DNA of 64,000 nt from NCBI RefSeq assembly GCF_029227915.1, contig NC_079883.1, forward strand, positions 23,436,001-23,500,000, read 5' to 3'. The DNA comes from Hydractinia symbiolongicarpus (taxonomy: Eukaryota > Cnidaria > Hydrozoa > Anthoathecata > Hydractiniidae). The notes beneath the pieces were generated by a model, which saw only the letters and a program-made list of their open reading frames with translations, did no database searches and was not told the DNA's origin. Shown here piece after piece: positions 49,101 through 61,238 of this stretch; position 1 is the stretch's first letter, and every line of letters begins with the position of its first letter. The position numbers and the translations under genes were made by a program.

Positions 49101-50828
49101 TTCTATTCAAAAACAAGACATTCGAATTACCTAAACATTTAAATTCAAATTCTCAGACCGAAAACGATTGATTATAACATTGGTTTTATTTTTCGCAATG
49201 AATAAAACTTTCAAAGATGTCTAGAGCATTGTCAGTATCGTATGAAATGAATTTTAAAATCGAGTTCCAGACAGCTATTTGTGGATATCATATTTATAAG
49301 GGCACCACATATTGGGCAAAAATTAATATGCAAAACAGGCACCCAGGAATCGAATATTATAAAAATGCAATTGACATTTTTAAATCAACCGATGAAGTAA
49401 CACTACTGGTTGGACATCTACCAATAAAAATTTCTTGTTTACTTACAAACTTTCTAAACGCAGTGCCTGAAAACAAATTTGAAGCATTGGTGGTTGGAAA
49501 AAGAAAAAGGGAGGTTGGACTTGTTGTTCCAGCAAAGTATGCTGCTTTGACAGGAAGAAAGATATTCGGAAATATGTTGTTCGACAAGTTGAAAAAAAGA
49601 AAAAGAAAAACACGAGTGTTATTAATACCTCAACCTGCGAAATAAATACCATTTAATCAATTGTTAATAGTATTATTTTCTCAGTCCCTATTAACTATGT
49701 TGAAATTACTGTAAATACGATCAAGCCCCCATGGGAGCTTATTTGGGAGTGGGAGCTTATTTGGGAGTGGGGCTTAATCGATCATTTATGGTACCTTCAT
49801 TGGAGAGTTATGTTTAATTGGAGATAAAAATTTTCGTTTTAACTCATCTGAACCCCTATCAACGTTTTCTTTTTAACAAAATTACTTGCAGGGCTCGAAT
49901 TAAAAATAAAATGAGTTCGCAGATATCTTCTGACTGTAGAGAAGAAAACACCTTCGCAGTTGTGGTTTGGGAGCACTATAGGCCACTTGCTATTGATCCG
50001 TTGATAATTCGTTATTTTGTTGCAGCAACCGTTGTAGAATTAGGTGAAACAAATGATTGATGAAGAAATGGGATTCCCAACTTAAACATTTCCTTCATAG
50101 AATGATTCTCTAAGACGACATTTCTGTTCGCAAATTGCAACCTCCTAAATCAAACCCTGACTTGTTTTACAGATTAACATCTGAATAAAACAAAATATTC
50201 ATAATTATTGTTTAGGTGGTACAGTTCGCCTTCCAAGAATCGTGGGTCCATCTAAAGCCAAGGAGCTGATATACACTGGCAGAATCTTAAGAAGTATTGA
50301 TGCTGAAGCATTAGGGTTGGTGGATTATTCAGTGGAACAGAATGAAAACGGAGATGCTGCATATAGGAGAAGTTTGCAATTAGCAGAAGAAATCTTACCT
50401 CAAGGTCCGATTGCGCTTAAGATGGCTAAAAAATGTATAAACAAAGGAATTGAGGTGATTAAAGAGAACCAAAATATATTTCATTTATTTATGGTTTTTC
50501 TAATGTAATGTTATGTGCACATAAACCACAATGTATATGTATGGATAGAATCCTTTATCATTAATGTTAAATATTTTAGACCGACATTTATTCAGCCTTG
50601 TCAGTTGAAGAATTATGCTATGCACAGGTATTTATGGGCTCAAACATTTGACAGGCTTTATACTATATTATTTACTCAACAATTAAATCTGGATTCTACA
50701 GCTATTGTATTTGTTTTTTGAGGTGGAAGATGATGAGAATGTTTTTTTAGGTTATTCCAACGAATGATAGAAGGGAAGGTTTACAAGCATTCAAAGAAAA
50801 GAGAAAGCCAATATACAAAGGAGAGTGA
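43154..50828 (+). CDS. AUH: mitochondrial 3-methylglutaconyl-CoA hydratase (303 aa)
   Basis: Seven exons: 43154-43307, 46077-46144, 46350-46437, 46520-46756, 50216-50454, 50580-50627, 50751-50828, totalling 912 nt. A crotonase-superfamily enzyme hydrating 3-methylglutaconyl-CoA in leucine breakdown. The ATG at 43154 gives a basic, Arg-rich, acid-free presequence ([19 protein letters not shown]), as expected for mitochondrial import. Oxyanion-hole segments CAGADLKE (102-109) and ALGGGLE (147-153) are intact. Glu153 and Glu173 (in LPETK) sit 20 apart, matching the two catalytic Glu of crotonases. The C-terminus [23 protein letters not shown] matches AUH orthologues. Human AUH also binds AU-rich RNA through three Lys on the first helix; here those positions are Ile69, Arg73 and Asn77. 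Intron 4 carries a 3-kb transposon. MCM8 begins 677 nt downstream in the same orientation. Confidence 0.95.
43905..44055. repeat. GTATAACCCGCA-bearing repeat
   Basis: TATAACCCGCA appears four times (for example 43910, 43925, 43991, 44043) in direct orientation with a CCGTATCTGG start. Probably the end of a DNA transposon; the other end was not located. Confidence 0.45.
44431..45010. repeat. partial, interrupted copy of the interior of transposon B
   Basis: 44431-44460 matches 40885-40915 and 44690-45010 matches 40918-41240 (for example GAAGGTAGCGAAGATAAAAA and CAGGAATTAATAATT), with about 230 bp of unrelated sequence between. No terminal repeats at this copy. Confidence 0.65.
47026..49075 (-). 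pseudogene. pogo/CENP-B-type transposase, decayed and interrupted
   Basis: Read on the minus strand from about 49075. First an N-terminal DNA-binding part ([29 protein letters not shown], then [11 protein letters not shown]). Then the DDE core: [10 protein letters not shown] (first Asp), [19 protein letters not shown] (second Asp), VPGGCSKYI and, in another frame, APDVSW (third Asp). Then [10 protein letters not shown] and SFKACGLT, continuing after the nested MITE with [20 protein letters not shown] and an acidic tail ending at 47026. At least five in-frame stops and one frame change inside the core make it non-functional. Confidence 0.85.
47251..47924. mobile_element. piggyBac-like MITE nested in the transposase gene
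   Basis: A 674-bp unit with ends CCCTATTTGATCC and complement of GGATCGAATAGGG (12 of 13 identical), flanked by TTAA at 47247-47250 and 47925-47928. CCC/GGG termini with TTAA duplication are piggyBac hallmarks. The transposase reading frame is continuous across the insertion point when the unit and one TTAA are discounted, so it inserted in coding sequence. Confidence 0.85.
49217..49645 (+). CDS. HIRAN-like domain protein encoded by the transposon (142 aa)
   Basis: An intact ATG-to-stop frame inside the transposon's terminal repeats, pointing away from the transposase with about 150 bp between their 5' ends. Residues about 15-115 follow the HIRAN pattern as I know it: [16 protein letters not shown], an [10 protein letters not shown] segment where HIRAN has [13 protein letters not shown], a short helix with NFLNAV, then [17 protein letters not shown] and a TGRK segment. 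A Lys/Arg-rich tail (KKRKRKTR) follows. HIRAN domains in helicase-like proteins bind DNA ends, so a role in transposition is possible but inferred. It has no stop codons although the partner transposase has several. Transcription of this copy is unknown. Confidence 0.65.
   Translation: MSRALSVSYEMNFKIEFQTAICGYHIYKGTTYWAKINMQNRHPGIEYYKNAIDIFKSTDEVTLLVGHLPIKISCLLTNFLNAVPENKFEALVVGKRKREVGLVVPAKYAALTGRKIFGNMLFDKLKKRKRKTRVLLIPQPAK
49794..50215 (+). other. remainder of AUH intron 4 after the transposon
   Basis: A short open frame (49818-50060) resembles no known family and is probably fortuitous. The intron acceptor TTTAG is at 50211-50215. The left intron part (46757-46828) is featureless. Confidence 0.5.
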
Positions 50829-51505
50829 ATATATGAAAACCAACAGTTAGCAAAAGATGTAATTTATATTCACCTAGAATGTGTTTTTTTAGGGTGTCAA
50901 TTAATGTATTTTCTATTTTTGCACACATTCATTTATAAATTGTAATAAATGTTTTCTAAGAAAATCTACCAGTTGTTCTGAATTTTTGTGAAGCTACATA
51001 AAGGGATCCAATACAATCTTCTGATTTTTTTAAGTCATCAAAAACATATATTTTGGTTTGGCTGGTAAACAGGCCAGTCAATGAAAATTTATTCAATTTA
51101 ATTTAACTGGAGACGTATGTGGAAAGCTAATAATACATTGAAAAAGTTTATGACACAAGATCAATCTTCTGCTTTATGTATTATTTATGTTGTCTATTTG
51201 CCATCTTTAAAATTTTTTAGGCTGCTTCAACCTATAAGTAACCTTTTAAGCAAAGTAGAGGGTGAAATATATCAATTTTAAGGATGTGTGCACACTAAAT
51301 TTGAAAAAAGCATTCGCATTTTAAATTGTACAGTATAATTGTCACAAATTGTAATACATAATATAATTTTGCGATTTTTTGTTGATCCAAATTTCTTTAT
51401 GTAGATTCCAAAAACAAGGTGATAATATTTACTTGTTTTTTTATGTATTTTGTTTAATTTTGAATTTTTAATTACGCAGTTGTAAAAAATAATGTTGAAT
51501 AATAA
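50829..51505 (+). other. AUH 3' flank and MCM8 5' flank
   Basis: A 677-nt AT-rich spacer between same-strand genes. AUH's poly(A) signal is early in it. The MCM8 promoter must lie within it or within AUH. No core promoter motif was recognised. Confidence 0.6.
50944..50949 (+). promoter_or_regulatory. candidate polyadenylation signal of AUH
   Basis: AATAAA 116 nt after the AUH stop, followed by a GT-rich stretch (ttgttctgaatttttgtg). Confidence 0.65.
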
Positions 51506-54500
51506 ATGAGCCAAGCATTTGGCCAACGTGGAAGAGGATGGGGCAGAAGTTGGCGTGGAAAGCAAAACAATTTTAAGAAATATGGTGGATACAATCGTGG
51601 ATATAACAAGAAACCATACATTGGTATAGTTAAAGTTTTTATTTTACATGTGAAGCGTGTTGCAATTGATACACTTTAAAAAACAATTCATGTTTATGTT
51701 TTCTTTTATAAGACTAAATATTTATAATTAGTCCTATATGCTTTTCTTACAGCCAAAAAGAAGGCGTTTTTTTATGTAAGAAAATTAACCTAAATTACCC
51801 TAATTAGCCACCTCTATTATGATGGTGTATGACTTTTTGTAGCGTCACAGTCTTCTGCGACAAAAAGGAAAAACAAATGTGTCTACCCCACACCTTACAG
51901 TACCTGGGCAGACTATCTGAAAGATGATGGTAAGTTCCTTTGTTTAATCTTCACAACTTTAATTATTTATGCAACAACTATAAATATTGCAAATCTCAGA
52001 ATCTGTTAAAACATTTTGTTTACATTACACATTTGCTTAATTTTTTAAAATATCAGAATTTTAATGTTTTGACTTTAAGATCATATTCAGCATTGTTAAA
52101 TTGGTATGTGTATAAATTTTCAACGAAATCCGACGTGTGAAAATGCTGTTTTGGTGGTATTAATGTTACAGTCAAAGACTTCTTAATTTTTGATTTTGTA
52201 CAAATAAGTTTTATGAGGCCTGTGTAAGAAGTGTTATGTTGTACGGTAGTGAGACATGGGCAGTGAAGCAGGAAGATCTTGACCGTTTAGAAAGGAATGA
52301 TATGAGAATGGTTAGGTGGATGTGTAACGCCAGTCTGAGAGACAGAAAGAGTTCAGATGAGCTAAGAAGCAGGCTAAGTCTCCGTAGAATTAAAGATGTT
52401 ATCCAGATAAGAAGATTGAATTGGCTGGGGCACTTGGAAAGAATGGAGGAGGATAATTGGGTAAGAAAGTGAGAGACTTGATAGTTCCTGGGGCAAAGCC
52501 CAGAGGCAGACCGAGAAAGACTTGGCAGGAGGTTATAAGGACTTGATACAGAGGAAGTTGAGTTTAGATCTAACACAGTCTAGATCAGATTGGAAGAGGG
52601 TCATTAATATACCCCGTCCAACCCATGCTAGCATGGAAAACGGACGTTAAGCCAAGAATGATGATGATGAAGCTTCTGTTTCATGCAGAGACCTACAAAA
52701 TTAAAAAATCTGTTGTAACAGGTTTTTTGTCTTCTGTATGAATCTAAAGATTTCACAGTTTATCAACTTTTATGTGTGGATTTACAATCACATTCATTTT
52801 GTTTGACAAAGTTTAGAAATATAGCAGTGGTACATTGAAGAAAACTAATTCGGGAAAGGTGTATTAAGCAAAATTTATTTTGCAGTTTGGAGGTGTAGTA
52901 AGGGATCTAATTTTTTTTATGTATATGTTGTCTTTACTTTTTGATACATACTTTTACTCTTGACGTTTACAAGGTTACTGTAAAATCTGTGAAGATTCCA
53001 CAAAGTCAGCGAACCTCAAAAAATTAGGAAAGAAAGTTAAAAAATATAGGTCAGGGAAAAGTCTTAAGTCGGTGATTTGTGAGGCGAAGCAATTGGATTT
53101 GTTTGACATAAAGAAATATACCATGTATCTTATCTGAGGCAGCCATTGGGTTTCGATTTTTTTTATTCTGTTTCTTAAAACAAAGGTATAGATTTTCAGA
53201 ATGTAGTTAGGAAATTTTCTTGGGTTATCAGGAAAAAAAAGACGACCCTGATTACTTTTAATTCAGGTTTAAATTGTTGTTACAAACCAGTCTGTGACAA
53301 CAACTATATTATATTTTATCATGATTGTTTTCTATTTTTCAGCATATGAGCCTACATCAGATTTAGCAAAAACAGCAGACATATTGTATCAATACTTCAT
53401 TTTAAATCTGGACCAATTCAATAGAGTAAGTTAAATTTTGATGATACATGGATGTTTCCTGTTGTCAAGTGTAAATGTCTGAGTATTAGTAAACTCACTG
53501 TTGAGCTTATTCTTAAACAATAGTTTTTTTATTTGCTGTACACGAGTGTTTAAAAAAACAAGTTTAAACAGAAAAATTAAGACAAAAGTATTTATTCGCC
53601 TGATAGTAAAAAACAACAAAATAAGAAAGACCATATAAAGTATTTAAAAAGACAAATATATACCTTTAACGAGGCTTAAATTGAGCTTGCCTTGCAAAAC
53701 TAGTTATTTAAACTGTATGTAAAGAATGTCTTGGTATCTGTTAAATTGACTCCTGAGTTTAATTAGATTAGATGAGCTGTACAATGTACACTCCAATATG
53801 TAACATAGTTGGTTTTCTGGTTTAGGAAGATATTGAAGAAAAAGAAGAAGTATATATTGATTTCAAAACTTTAGTCAGCGATCCAGGTTTACTGATGTTT
53901 TTATGTCTTCTTTGTCTGTTTATTCCTCATTTTTTTATCTGGCTGAAGGCATTTTACACAAAAAGTTTGTCATACTTCATGTTTTAATTTCCAGACCTGC
54001 TGAAAGCTCTGCCATCATTGCCAAACAACATAATTGATGAACCTGAAAAAATGCTTGCACTAATGGGAACTACTTTACATCAGGTGCCAGACTGTTTTAT
54101 TTTATTATTTTGTTATTAAATGAACAGATTTGTAACAGCGCAACAATGCTCTGCTGAGTGAAATGCATCTACTATTTTTGCCACCCCTATCCCACTCTCA
54201 TGCAGTTATGCTCGCGTGGACTACTATGTTTAGGCTTTACTGGTCTATCAACGTTTCCTCAGTATAGTTAAGCTTTCTGTTTAGTCTCAGAGATGTCCGT
54301 AAAATACACCAGTGTAAAGTCAGCATAAGTTTCCTTATCTGTCATTTATGGTTACAGGATTTTTTAAATCTGCTTTTAAAGAATTGTCAAAAAGCTGTGC
54401 GCTAATACACTATCCATAATTTTGTTTCAGGCGTTTCTTAACGGTCAGTCTGATGGGAATTCCAATCTTGTGTTTGATGCCAGATATATCAATGTTCGAC

Positions 54501-57500
54501 TTTTAAATCATGAACCCATTACGGCTTTGAAAAACTTGAAAGCTAGTTATTTTTGTAAGTAGTTTGCTTGTTATATGTGCGTAACCAGTGGGGAATGGCT
54601 ATATGATTATTATTGTGATAATTTTTATCATGTTTGGAGATATTTACATACTTCATAAAGCCAGTGTATAATATTACTAAATTTTAGTGGAAACGTGAGG
54701 CATGTTTTTTTTTTACTGCTCAGTACCAAGACTGGTACAAGAAAGTTGTTGTTGATGCATATATTAAAAAAACTTAAAATGCTGAAAGCAGTTAAAACAA
54801 CAAAAGTTTCTCGATAGAAAGTACATTTTGTTTCTAATTTTCGCAGCTAGCATCTGGTGCAAATTTTAAAGAGAGATATATTTATTACATAGCCAAATTG
54901 CACTTTCTTTCTAACATTAACGAAACCCATTGATTTCAGTATTCCATTTATTTATTCTGTTGCTTATAACTAACTGTTACAAGCAACAGAGATATCTCGA
55001 AGGAAATTGATTGTGCTTCATTTTCACCGCAAGGGCCCTATAATGTTTAAAGAGAACTATATTTGTTATATTGCCTAACTGCACTTTCTATTTAAATTAT
55101 CGAGGTCTGTTAATGTAAATATTTGATTTAGTTGCTCCTTCTGTTCATCACGTGTGCACCTCGAAATTAATGAGCTGATTAACTAAATAGGCATTTTTAT
55201 TTCTATGTATATATGTAGGAAATTTTCTGTCATATTATAATATATATGTCATGTGATATTTCGATGCAAAGTATGATTAAGATGATTTAAGTTGTTCTTT
55301 TTGTGCTCAGTGATCACAAACTTTTTTCACCGCCATTCGCTCGACTTTCGTGTAAGTCACTAAAGTCTAAAACCAACACCTGTTTCGTAGCCCCTTTAAA
55401 AAACTTTCTTTTAACACTCATTAGGTAAGCTTGTGTCTATCAGAGGAACAGTGGTCAGAGTGAGTAATGTCAAACCATTGGTAACAAGGTTGGCATTTAC
55501 ATGTAACAGCTGTGGAGAAGAACAGGTAAAATATTAAATTTTGCAGGAGGGTGCGTGATGCCAGTCGTAGTGGGGTGCATTGTGTGTGCTTCTTCAACGA
55601 GATTAAATATGCGATATTAATTTTCATCAATTTAATTTTAGTCTTTAAACCCGCTAACCACTATTTACAAAAAAAATATTTTTGAAAACCTCCATAAAAT
55701 GTTTAATTTTTGAGTTAGTTAACCATGCATTATATTCTTGTACTACTGTGTATATACAATTATTTGTCTTTTTATGCTATTCTCTAGGATGTTTTTCACC
55801 CACCACAATCTAGTATCACTGAAAAGTCGGATAAAATATATTTTTTTCGTATGTTTTCACATTTAGGTTATGAGGTTGCAAGAAGGAAAATATGCTGTTC
55901 CAACTAAGGTAAATCATTATAATTCAATTATAAAATGTTCTTAAATTTATCTCCAATGCCACACATAATATTTCGACATTAGGCTGTTTTTAGCTACATG
56001 TTTTTCATAGGCATAACATTTACAAGCATCCGTAGGTTTAAACAGCCAAGGATTATGTTAAGCCTAAGAAAATGTTGTAAAGTTTTTTATTTTTCGCGAG
56101 CAGTTTTTCTTTTTATTCTTTATGTCTGAATTAATCAGTGTGTAGTGAGATTTAAGTTATAATTACTAATATTCAAAATTCAAATACAATTTTTTTTTCA
56201 AATAAGCATTTGAGCCAGATCATGTGTTTTTCATAAGCATATTCAAATATTTCGCCATAAAGCACAACCTATGTATATATTGAGCCTGAGAAAGTACTTT
56301 TGATAAGCACCCTTCAGCCTCATTTTGGAATTTAAATTGGTTATAAATGGATCAACGTCGATACGCTAGCTACACTTTCCACAATATCCGCATTGTGGAG
56401 CAATCTGCACCACGACCCGGATAAGTGCGAAAAATCCTGGCGTACTCACGTTAGCAGAATTTAGTACTCTCAGATTTTAAATGTAACCAAAGATCCTAAG
56501 TCTGCTGTGAGCATTTACAAGTGAACTTTGACAAATTTGAAGTGTGTGTTATTTACATAGAAACGCCTTTATCAATTACTTGTGGTAAAAAGCTTTGAAA
56601 TTTTTCTATCATCGCAACAACTTTTGTCCCTTATGTTGCACTTATTCACACAATTTAGTATGTTTGTTCTATTGTGGTACATAAATGACTAAAATTATCT
56701 TATCCAAATATGTTTTTGAACTAAAAATCATTGTTTTTTTTCTCCTTATTTAAGACGATCTTTGTCGCTATAATAGAAGAGATAATGGACAGGTTTTAAG
56801 AATTAATTTCGGATGATATAATGGACATATGAATTTTCTTTGCTAGATCATTAACTCATACATGTATGTAAAAAGAATCATTAACCTAATGGAAAACATA
56901 AAAAAGTCACTAAGTGTTAACTCTTGATTATGTTGGAAAGCTTTGGGAACCATATCTCGATTATTAATGTGGTTGTGAAGCATTCTTATGATTAACATTC
57001 ACTCTTATGATTAGCATTCACTAAATATAGCGACAAGTAGAACTAATTTAATCTTTTTTTTACCTAAAACCCATAATTCCATCCGTAAAACATTTCAGAA
57101 ATTCAAATATTAAAATAGCGAAAAATTGTTAAAAAAGTGTGCGCAATTAAAACCAAAAAAATTTTTATAATTAATTTGCATGACTCTTTTGTTTTCTAGT
57201 GTGTTAATTCGGAATGTCGAGGTCGAGTATTCACACCACTACGAAGTTCACCACAAACGGAAACGATAGACTGGCGGAATATAAAGTGAGATTTGTGTTT
57301 GTGCATGTTTAAAACACAATGTTATGGTTCAGTTTTGTTTCATGTATAACCTTTTTGTGCTAAAAAGATCATGTTCGTACTATTCATTGAAGGAAAGTTC
57401 TATTTTTACGATTGAAGTTAACCCTTACTCTTAGACTGCAAGAAATTATGTTAGATGACCAAAGGGAAGCAGGCCGGATACCAAGAACAGTTGAATGTGA

Positions 57501-60500
57501 GTTGACATGTGGTCTAGGTAAGTAGTGTATGCATGTTACAACCTTATTCAGACTGGACTTAGAAAGGTAAGTTCCTGGTTCATTATAATTCGGAGAAAGG
57601 TAACCAACTACATTACAGAACCACAAGATCGCTTAGAATCACAAAAAGTAAACTGATTGAATTTGTTATCAGTTGACGTTGACGTTGCAACTAAGAATAT
57701 CAATAATTGTAAATGTTGCTTTGTTTTTCACATACTAGTGGATAGCTGTGTACCAGGCGATATGGTGACTGTTACTGGTATTGTGAAGGTGACAGCAGCT
57801 GACGAAAGTAAGTGTCGAGGATAACAAGAGCAGAAAACCTAAAAAAGTATACCGATTGATATTTTTAGACATTGGTTTGTCTCTTGAAAACATCTGATCT
57901 AATTCAGAAAATTAGATCAGATGTTTTTTTAGAATAACATTCATACTGGTGATATTGAATCGTGCAGACAATTTGTGTATTTCCTTAGAAAACAAAGGCG
58001 CTTCTCAGAGACGACAGTGTGGATTTCAGTATTTCACGGGTGTCTTATTTGCCCCTAAATTACGCATATGACCATAAGTGGATTACTTCGTTTTAACACA
58101 ACTTGCTCTTGATTGTGATGCAATGTGAGTTTAGTATTATATTTATTTTACTTCTAATTACTTTTAGATACTACTCGAAGTAAAGACAAATCATTGTACC
58201 TTTTATTTATTCATGCTGTGTCTGTCAGTAACAACAAAGAAGTTCATTCAAAAGAGGAAGGAAAAGAAAATGGTTCCTTAGACTTTACCATTAAGGTGGA
58301 CAGTGAATAAGCGATATGTAATCTCTGTATTTCGTGTCAACTAAAATTACTTGCACGTAAAGATTTTTGCTTTGTTCAGGAACTATATGCTATTCAAGAA
58401 ATTCAAGCTTCTAATCATTTATTTCGATTGATTGTTGGTTCAATGTGTCCGACTATATATGGTCACGAGGTATAACGTCATTAGAATATTTAAAATTAAA
58501 TGTATTTGTAACTGTAGCTGCCTGGGTAGATGTTCCGCGAGACTATAAATATAATGCGTTTTATGTGATTTATTTAATTACAGACTTTTTTGACTTTTGT
58601 AGCTTGTGAAAGCTGGCTTGATGTTGGCTTTGTTCGGTGGCTCGCAGAAATACATCGATGAAAAGGTACGCATTAGTTTGCTTACCCATAAAGTCTTAAA
58701 GCTATCCTTTAGCACCAATGCTCCACTACTTTTTTTAGAATTGCATTCCAGTACGTGGTGATCCTCATGTGCTAATTGTCGGCGACCCTGGCTTGGGTAA
58801 AAGTCAGATGCTCCAAGCAGTAGCCAACATAGCACCGCGTGGTGTGTATGTGTGTGGGAACACTACTACAGCGTCAGGATTGACAGTCACTTTGTCAAAG
58901 GAAAGTGGAACTGGTGATTATGCATTGGAGGCAGGTGCCCTAGTGCTTGGTGATAGAGGTATGTGTTGGTTGTTTGCTATGGTGTAGGAAGCTCCTAATA
59001 TAATATCGAATAAAGTCTCAGTTATTTTATAGAAAAAAGACTCATTCTTACCTGTCAAATAATGATCATGATTATTATTATTGTTGGGATTGTTTACCCA
59101 GGAGGAGCCTCCTTAGTTCTTATTGGTACTGCTATCAAGACGGTTCCTGTGAATGGGGCCCTGGTGCATTTAAAGCTCCTGTTTTAGCTAGTGCACCAAT
59201 CGCTCAATTAGACAACCGCCTAAGATACCAATCCTATTCTCATGCTAAATGCCAAGCAGAAAGGATAGATTCACTCGACCTGGGTTTGAATCCAAGACCT
59301 CTCTCACTGGAAGCGAACCCTCTATCACTAACCTACCAGTCGGTGATAGTCGCGTTTTTTGAGATATGCAATTTTGTATTATTAGGTTGTTGCTGTATTG
59401 ATGAATTTGATAAAATGGGAAATCAACACCAAGCTTTATTGGAAGCTATGGAGCAGCAAAGTATAAGTATAGCGAAAGCAGGTGTCGTGTGTAGGTAAGG
59501 CTTGTGAAAAGGAACTACTTAATAGGGTGTCGTCCATTTGATTAAGAAAGTCGAAAAGTGAATTCATGTTACTTATTTTTTAAAGGACATTTTGCCTGTC
59601 ACCATCTGTCATTTTATTGTTTAACTTTTTTTGGTATTAGGATGTCATTTAAGTTTTCCTATCTTATTACTATTACTTTTATTCGCCACAAATTCATTTA
59701 CAATGCACAATGCATAATATCAGTAGTTAATGGGGCTACAAAACGATTCAAGAAGCTCAATCCCCACCATTTACGAAGAATGACGTAGCCCCTTTAAGTA
59801 TGTTTCATAATGCAAGTACTCACATGTGATTTGCATATACTTTATCCTTGTTATGGAGTTATATTTTACACCTTATGATAGAATTTACACCTTGCTTACG
59901 TTTTCATCTTATTTACAGCTTACCTGCAAGAACTTCTATCCTGGCGGCAGCAAATCCAGTTGGTGGGCATTACAACCAAGCCAAGACTGTGTCTGAAAAT
60001 CTCAAGATGAACAGTGCGCTGTTATCCAGATTCGATCTTGTTTTTATATTGCTAGACAAACCAGATGAAGAAATGGACGGTATATTATCAGAACATGTCA
60101 TGGCTTTGCATTCAAGCCGCAAAAGGTTGTCTGTTTGTGCTCCCGTTCATTCGCGCGTTTATTCGTTGTCGCGTTTGTTTTGCGTCGTTTGTTTTGCGTT
60201 TGTGTTCCTTGAAATGCAACTGAGTTACATCAATTTTTTACATGTTTTTAGATCTCGTGTCCAATCAGTGACGGTGCAACGCAATTTAACCAATGAGAAT
60301 CAGTCTTTGGAACAATGGGAAAACGACAAGCCCCTGTGTGAACGGTTAAGAATTAATCGAAATGAAGAATTCGATGCAATACCGTGCCAATTGCTTCGTA
60401 AATATGTTCAATACGCACGGAAATATGTCCACGTGAAGTTGACCACGGAAGCAGCCAGTATTTTGCAGGTAAGTGTGAATATGTTTTTATTCCCTATCGT

Positions 60501-61184
60501 CTAATTTACTGCTTACGAAATTTTTTCTACCCAAAAAACTACAATCCTGTAACGGCCACGATTTATTTCTCTCTTGTGTGTAGATGTTTTCTTAATTTTT
60601 AAATTCAGTTTTTATTTCTCACTTTTTAGACTACATGCTATATTTGTCATTATTGTCTTAAGATGAAAATGTTTTATTTTTCGCAGATTTTTTATTTATT
60701 TCCTTTTCGATTACGTCTTTTATTTACTGATTTTTCTCACTAATTTTATAGGAATTTTACTTGGACCTTCGAAAACGTCACCAGGGACCAAACTGTACAC
60801 CAATCACAACAAGACAACTGGAAGCGTTGATACGCTTAACTGAGGTAAGTCTGGGGGAGACTAAATCGCAGGAACTCATAGTCCATGATGATTTGCTAAT
60901 TTCTACCAACGTTTTGGGGACTTTTGTACATGCGCGCACGCTCTAGGAGTTAAAAAATGCATTTCTGACAGCCTAAATGTGCCCGTGCTTATTGTTCTCG
61001 AAACAAAATCAAAACATTACGTCGCTCGGAAAGTGTTTATTAGCTATGAAATAAAAAGAAACCAACTTTTTTTTCTTATAGGCCCGAGCCAGATTGGAAC
61101 TTCGTGAAAACGCAACTGCGCAAGATGCGAAAGATGTTATAGAAATCATGAAGAGTAGGTGGGTTTCTTGTTGTTGTTGTTGTT

Positions 61185-61238
<54 letters not shown>

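Larger units (their letters stand above)
46831..49791 (-). mobile_element. Tigger/pogo-like DNA transposon in AUH intron 4
   Basis: Terminal inverted repeats CCGTAAATGATCGATTAGG (left) and, read from the right end, CCATAAATGATCGATTAAG, about 21 of 23 positions identical, flanked by TA at 46829-46830 and 49792-49793. Both ends carry GGGGGCTTATTTGGGAG-like subterminal repeats. The 2961-bp element encodes a decayed CENP-B/pogo-type transposase (minus) and an intact HIRAN-like ORF (plus), and contains a nested MITE. Orientation is given by the transposase. Confidence 0.85.

Noticed and set aside
49818-50060. 80-residue ORF in AUH intron 4 as a second transposon protein
   Set aside because: It lies outside the transposon's right terminal repeat and shows no domain.
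51753-51775. A 23-nt micro-exon between MCM8 exons 1 and 2 (CAG acceptor, GTAAG donor)
   Set aside because: Including it breaks the frame into exon 2. Joining 51623 directly to 51843 keeps phase and avoids stops.
59848-60504. Single 218-residue ORF covering MCM8 exons 17-18
   Set aside because: Alignment to MCM8 shows a 126-nt intron inside it that happens to stay open; recorded as a finding instead.
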